From Bacillus manliponensis (GTDB lineage: Bacteria; Bacillota; Bacilli; Bacillales; Bacillaceae_G), in NCBI RefSeq assembly GCF_000712595.1, contig NZ_JOTN01000002.1:1-64000 (forward strand): 64,000 nt of DNA, in the 5' to 3' direction. The notes beneath the pieces were generated by a model, which searched no databases, was not told where the DNA came from, and worked only from the letters and a program-made list of their open reading frames with translations. Positions 60,478 to 64,000 of this stretch are shown piece after piece (within the stretch, counting starts at the first letter, position 1; each line of letters begins with the position of its first letter). Made by a program: the position numbers and the translations under genes.

Positions 60478-62177
60478 TATTTTAAAATATTTGTAATGTA
60501 TGTGTGAAGTTCTTCAATCTTCACTTCTGCAGATTCATTTGTCGCACGTACCTTCACTTCAACAATACCTTCATCTACTTTTTTACCAACTGTTACACGA
60601 ACAGGGATACCAAACAAGTCAGAGTCCGCGAACTTTACGCCAGCACGTTCTGGACGGTCATCTAGTAATACTTCAAACCCTTGTTCTTGTAATGTACGGT
60701 AAATATTTTCTCCTGCCACGCGCTGTGCATCAGCCTTCATGTTAACCGGAATTACATGAACATGGAACGGAGCAACAGCTAGCGGCCATGTTAAGCCATT
60801 TTCATCATTAAATTGTTCTGCAATTGCTGCAACTGTACGAGATACACCAATACCGTAGCAACCCATAATAGCTGGTTGTGTTTTCCCATTTTCATCTAAG
60901 AATGTTGCATTCATTGCTTCACTATAACGAGTTCCTAATTTGAACACATGACCAACTTCAATACCTTTTGCAAAGCAAATTGTTCCTTTTCCATCTGGAG
61001 ATGCGTCACCCTCTTGAATGAAGCGTAAGTCTGCATATTGACTTACATTAAAGTCACGCTCTGGGTTTACATTCACATAGTGGAATCCTGCTTCATTTGC
61101 TCCAGCACACCCGTTTACTATCGCTTGTACAGCATGGTCAGCAATCACTTCTACATCAGCTGTAATTCCAATTGGACCTAACGAACCAACTTCACAGTTT
61201 AATAGTTCCTTTACTTCTTCATGCGTTGCAAGTTCCACAACAGAAGCACCATATAAGTTTTTCACTTTAATGTCATTAACTTCATGATCGCCGCGAACAA
61301 GGACAACAACAAACTTCTCATCTACTTTAAATACCATAGATTTCATGCACTTTGTTGCTTCAATATTTAAGAACGCTGATACCTCTTCAATAGACTTCTG
61401 ATTTGGCGTTTCTACTTTTTCAAGTGAAAGCTCCGCTTCGTTACTCTTTTCATACGAAGTAAAGACTGGTGCCATTTCAATATTTGCTGCATAATCAGAT
61501 TCATTCGAATAGGCAATTGTATCTTCACCAACGTCAGATAACACCATAAACTCATGGGTATCTTTTCCACCCATTGCTCCAGAATCAGCAATAACCGCAC
61601 GGTAATTCAAGCCGCATCTTGCAAAAATATTTGAGTATGCTTCAAATAGACGGTCATACACTTCGTCTAAGCTCTCTTGTGATGCATGGAAAGAGTATGC
61701 ATCTTTCATTAAAAACTCTCTTCCGCGTAGTAATCCAAAGCGAGGGCGTTGTTCATCACGGAACTTTGTTTGAATTTGGTATAACGTTAACGGTAATTTT
61801 TTGTAAGATTTAATTTCATCACGAACAAGGTCTGTAATCACTTCTTCATGTGTTGCACCTAGCGCAAATTCACGATTATTACGATCGTTCATACGCATTA
61901 ATTCGGAACCATAAGAATACCAACGACCAGATTCTTGCCATAATTCTGCTGGTTGCATCGCCGGCATTAATAATTCCACCGCTCCTGCTTTTTCCATCTC
62001 TTCACGAATAATACGTTCAACTTTATGCAGAACTTTTAAGCCTAGTGGTAAAAAGCTATAAATACCTGAAGCATTTTGACGCATAAACCCTGCGCGTAAT
62101 AATAGCTGATGACTTTTAATTTCTGCATCAGCTGGTACTTCACGTAATGTAGGACTAAATATCATACTTTGTTTCAT
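60477..62177 (-). CDS. proS: Prolyl-tRNA synthetase
   Basis: Charges tRNA-Pro. It is a class II enzyme of the long bacterial type. The 566 residues show motif 1 ([20 protein letters not shown]), motif 2 ([20 protein letters not shown]), an inserted editing domain (about 225-405, [20 protein letters not shown]), motif 3 ([13 protein letters not shown]) and the anticodon-binding domain ([20 protein letters not shown]). No T-box leader is present; rseP ends 15 bases upstream. Confidence 0.98.
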   Translation of the reverse strand: MKQSMIFSPTLREVPADAEIKSHQLLLRAGFMRQNASGIYSFLPLGLKVLHKVERIIREEMEKAGAVELLMPAMQPAELWQESGRWYSYGSELMRMNDRNNREFALGATHEEVITDLVRDEIKSYKKLPLTLYQIQTKFRDEQRPRFGLLRGREFLMKDAYSFHASQESLDEVYDRLFEAYSNIFARCGLNYRAVIADSGAMGGKDTHEFMVLSDVGEDTIAYSNESDYAANIEMAPVFTSYEKSNEAELSLEKVETPNQKSIEEVSAFLNIEATKCMKSMVFKVDEKFVVVLVRGDHEVNDIKVKNLYGASVVELATHEEVKELLNCEVGSLGPIGITADVEVIADHAVQAIVNGCAGANEAGFHYVNVNPERDFNVSQYADLRFIQEGDASPDGKGTICFAKGIEVGHVFKLGTRYSEAMNATFLDENGKTQPAIMGCYGIGVSRTVAAIAEQFNDENGLTWPLAVAPFHVHVIPVNMKADAQRVAGENIYRTLQEQGFEVLLDDRPERAGVKFADSDLFGIPVRVTVGKKVDEGIVEVKVRATNESAEVKIEELHTYITNILK

Positions 62178-62192
62178 TTTATCGCACCTCTT

Positions 62193-63449
62193 CTATAAGA
62201 AAAACTTCCGAATATCATTCCACGTTACAACTAACATAAGTAACATTAATAAAGCAAACCCAATAAAGTGCACCATACCTTCTTTTTGACGATCAATTGG
62301 CTTTCCTCGTACCGCTTCAAATAAGAAGAATAATAAGCGCCCTCCATCAAGAGCTGGAAATGGCAGTAAGTTGAATAAACCAAGGTTTACACTTAGTACA
62401 GCTGTTAAGCTTAATAAGCTAATCATACCAGATTCTGCAACCTGACCTGTTAAATTATAAATCCCAACTGGACCAGATAAATCATCAATTGAAAACTGAC
62501 CTGTAATTAGCTGACCTAATGAAACGAGAATTAACTTCGTCCATCTATACGTCTCTTCAAACCCTAACTGGATAGAACCAAGGAACGACTTCTCTACTGG
62601 CGCTTGTACACCAAGTCTACCAACTGTTACATCGCCTTCTTTTGCTGCAGCAGGGGTCACTTGAAGACTTAATAACTCATCTCCACGCTTCACATCCATC
62701 ATAATTTCTTTTTCTGGATTTTCACGTACAATACTTGTTACATCTTTCCAACTATTTGTTGGTTCATTGTTAATAGTTCGAATCTCATCATTCTCCTGTA
62801 AGCCTGCTTGCTGTGCAACACTATCAGGTAATACTTTTCCAATCATTGGCTTATCAACAGGGATTCCTTGTATAAGCCCAATAATAACAAAAATAACAAA
62901 AGCTAAAACAAAGTTCATTGCAGGACCTGCAAAGATTGCAAGCGCTCGTTGTCCCAATGTCTTAGACCCAAACTGCTTATGATACGGAGCAATTTGCATC
63001 TCTTCACCAGCGGAAACAAACTTCGCTTTCTCATGAACATGAAAAGTTTGTAGTTCCTCTTCATATTCTTCGTACCCAGAAATCGTTAACTTATGTTCTA
63101 AATCAGCTTGTTCTACTTCAATTACACGAGCATTTGGATACTTTTCACGATTATCAAGAACTAGTTTGATGACCTCTTCTTTTTCATTTAAAACAAGACC
63201 AATTTTTGTACCTGGTTTTAGTTCCACTGTTTCAGGATCTTCACCGGCCATTCGCACATAACCACCAAGTGGTAACATACGAATCGTATAAACGGTCTCA
63301 TTTTTTTCAAATGAAAATAATTTCGGTCCAAAGCCAATTGCAAATTCACGGCACAAAATCCCCGCACGTTTTGCAAAGTATAAATGACCTAGCTCATGGA
63401 AAAATACGAGTGCACCAAAAATTAAAATAAAGGCAATCGCTGTATTCAA
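62193..63449 (-). CDS. rseP: RIP metalloprotease RseP (RasP)
   Basis: An intramembrane site-2 protease that cleaves anti-sigma factors and remnant signal peptides; in B. subtilis it acts on RsiW and FtsL. I set the start at TTG 63449 (reads MNTAIAFILIFGALVFFHEL), eight bases after AAAGGTGG; ATG 63455 is two bases from that site. The 418 residues have HELGH at 18-22, a PDZ domain (about 190-265, VLPDSVAQQAGLQENDEIRT) and the second metal motif LLPFPALDGGRL near 370. It lies between dxr and proS. Confidence 0.96.
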   Translation of the reverse strand: MNTAIAFILIFGALVFFHELGHLYFAKRAGILCREFAIGFGPKLFSFEKNETVYTIRMLPLGGYVRMAGEDPETVELKPGTKIGLVLNEKEEVIKLVLDNREKYPNARVIEVEQADLEHKLTISGYEEYEEELQTFHVHEKAKFVSAGEEMQIAPYHKQFGSKTLGQRALAIFAGPAMNFVLAFVIFVIIGLIQGIPVDKPMIGKVLPDSVAQQAGLQENDEIRTINNEPTNSWKDVTSIVRENPEKEIMMDVKRGDELLSLQVTPAAAKEGDVTVGRLGVQAPVEKSFLGSIQLGFEETYRWTKLILVSLGQLITGQFSIDDLSGPVGIYNLTGQVAESGMISLLSLTAVLSVNLGLFNLLPFPALDGGRLLFFLFEAVRGKPIDRQKEGMVHFIGFALLMLLMLVVTWNDIRKFFL

Positions 63450-63466
63450 TCCCATAACCACCTTTG

Positions 63467-64000
63467 CTAAATTTGTTCCATCACAAATCGTCTTGTAGCA
63501 ACATCAATTTCTTGAATGTCTTCTAAACTTGGACGTGAAATGACATTGTGATGGTGCATTGCTTTTTCAATGAGGTCTTCTACTGCTAAGAAACCAATTT
63601 TTCTTTGTAAGAAGGCTTCCACAGCCGCTTCATTTGCTGCATTCATCACTGTTGGCATACTTCCTCCCGTCTTTCCAGCTTCATACGCAAAACGTAAACA
63701 ACGGAAACGGTCCATGTCCATTTTTTCAAAATGAAGTGTCCCGAATTCCCATAAATTTAGTGGTTTTGAATTTGAAAGCGTAAAACGATCTGGGTATGTA
63801 AGTGCATACTGGATTGGAACACGCATATCTGGTGAACCAAGTTGCGCCATTACGCTACTATCTCGGAACTCAACCATAGAGTGAATAATACTTTCTTTAT
63901 GTAACACAACATCAATTTTTTCATAAGGGATATTAAAGAGCCAGTGCGCCTCAATCACCTCTAATCCCTTATTCATCATTGTAGCAGAATCAATTGTAAT
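63467..64000 (-). CDS. dxr: 1-deoxy-D-xylulose 5-phosphate reductoisomerase, C-terminal part
   Basis: Second enzyme of the non-mevalonate isoprenoid pathway. The frame is open to the window edge, so the 5' part is missing. The visible 177 codons begin [20 protein letters not shown], the substrate and metal region of the family, and continue with [11 protein letters not shown]-type sequence and [20 protein letters not shown]. It ends at 63467, 17 bases before rseP. Confidence 0.97.
   Translation of the reverse strand: MTIDSATMMNKGLEVIEAHWLFNIPYEKIDVVLHKESIIHSMVEFRDSSVMAQLGSPDMRVPIQYALTYPDRFTLSNSKPLNLWEFGTLHFEKMDMDRFRCLRFAYEAGKTGGSMPTVMNAANEAAVEAFLQRKIGFLAVEDLIEKAMHHHNVISRPSLEDIQEIDVATRRFVMEQI

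Noticed and set aside
1-64000. CRISPR array, rRNA or tRNA genes, prophage
   Set aside because: No regularly spaced repeats, no tRNA cloverleaf or rRNA sequence, and no phage genes were seen on reading.

Overview
The window is a stretch of low-GC Firmicute chromosome. Gene content and order (dxr-rseP-proS-polC-rimP-nusA ... pnp-ylxY-mlpA-dpaAB-asd-dapG-dapA-rnjB-tepA-spoIIIE-ymf genes-recA-rny-ymdB-spoVS-miaB-ricA-cotE-mutS-mutL) and the protein sequences point to the Bacillus cereus group. Spore genes (cotE, spoVS, dpaA/dpaB, spoIIIE) show an endospore former. I cannot name the species; the proteins read as somewhat divergent from the textbook B. cereus/B. anthracis versions. Every confidently called gene lies on the minus strand, so transcription runs from the high-coordinate end to the low-coordinate end.

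Layout by position: 1-1,700 is accessory. It holds the N-terminal 346 codons of a probable secreted polymorphic toxin cut by the window edge, and a 5'-truncated Mrr-type restriction endonuclease remnant. 1,809-7,349 has a membrane-anchored methyltransferase and the mismatch repair pair mutS-mutL. 7,350-7,817 holds a roughly 270-bp palindrome-rich element without an ORF, which I read as an orphan HEARO/omega-RNA-like IS element. 7,818-16,000 has cotE, ricA, miaB, a 2-oxoacid:ferredoxin oxidoreductase (korAB), a dipeptidase, spoVS and ymdB. 16,000-26,600 has rny, recA with a LexA box, cinA, pgsA and the ymfF-ymfM cluster. 26,700-32,300 is a BMP-type nucleoside ABC importer with its GntR regulator. 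32,800-43,500 has spoIIIE, tepA, rnjB and the lysine/diaminopimelate/dipicolinate genes. 43,700-64,000 has mlpA, ylxY, pnp, rpsO, ribF, truB, the nusA-infB operon, polC, proS, rseP and the 3' part of dxr.

The genes fall into working groups: RNA decay (rny, pnp, rnjB, ymdB, ricA); translation (rimP-nusA-rnpM-ylxQ-infB-ylxP-rbfA-truB, rpsO, proS, miaB); replication and repair (polC, recA, mutS, mutL, the last two and PolC each carrying a sliding-clamp motif); and sporulation, where asd-dapG-dapA feed dihydrodipicolinate to DpaA/DpaB for spore dipicolinate.

The least ordinary signals are non-coding: the orphan structured element beside mutS, and long structured 5' leaders in front of rimP-nusA, rny and rnjB. 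Many start codons were moved inward from the longest ORF because a good Shine-Dalgarno sequence sits at an internal ATG, GTG or TTG; each entry states this.
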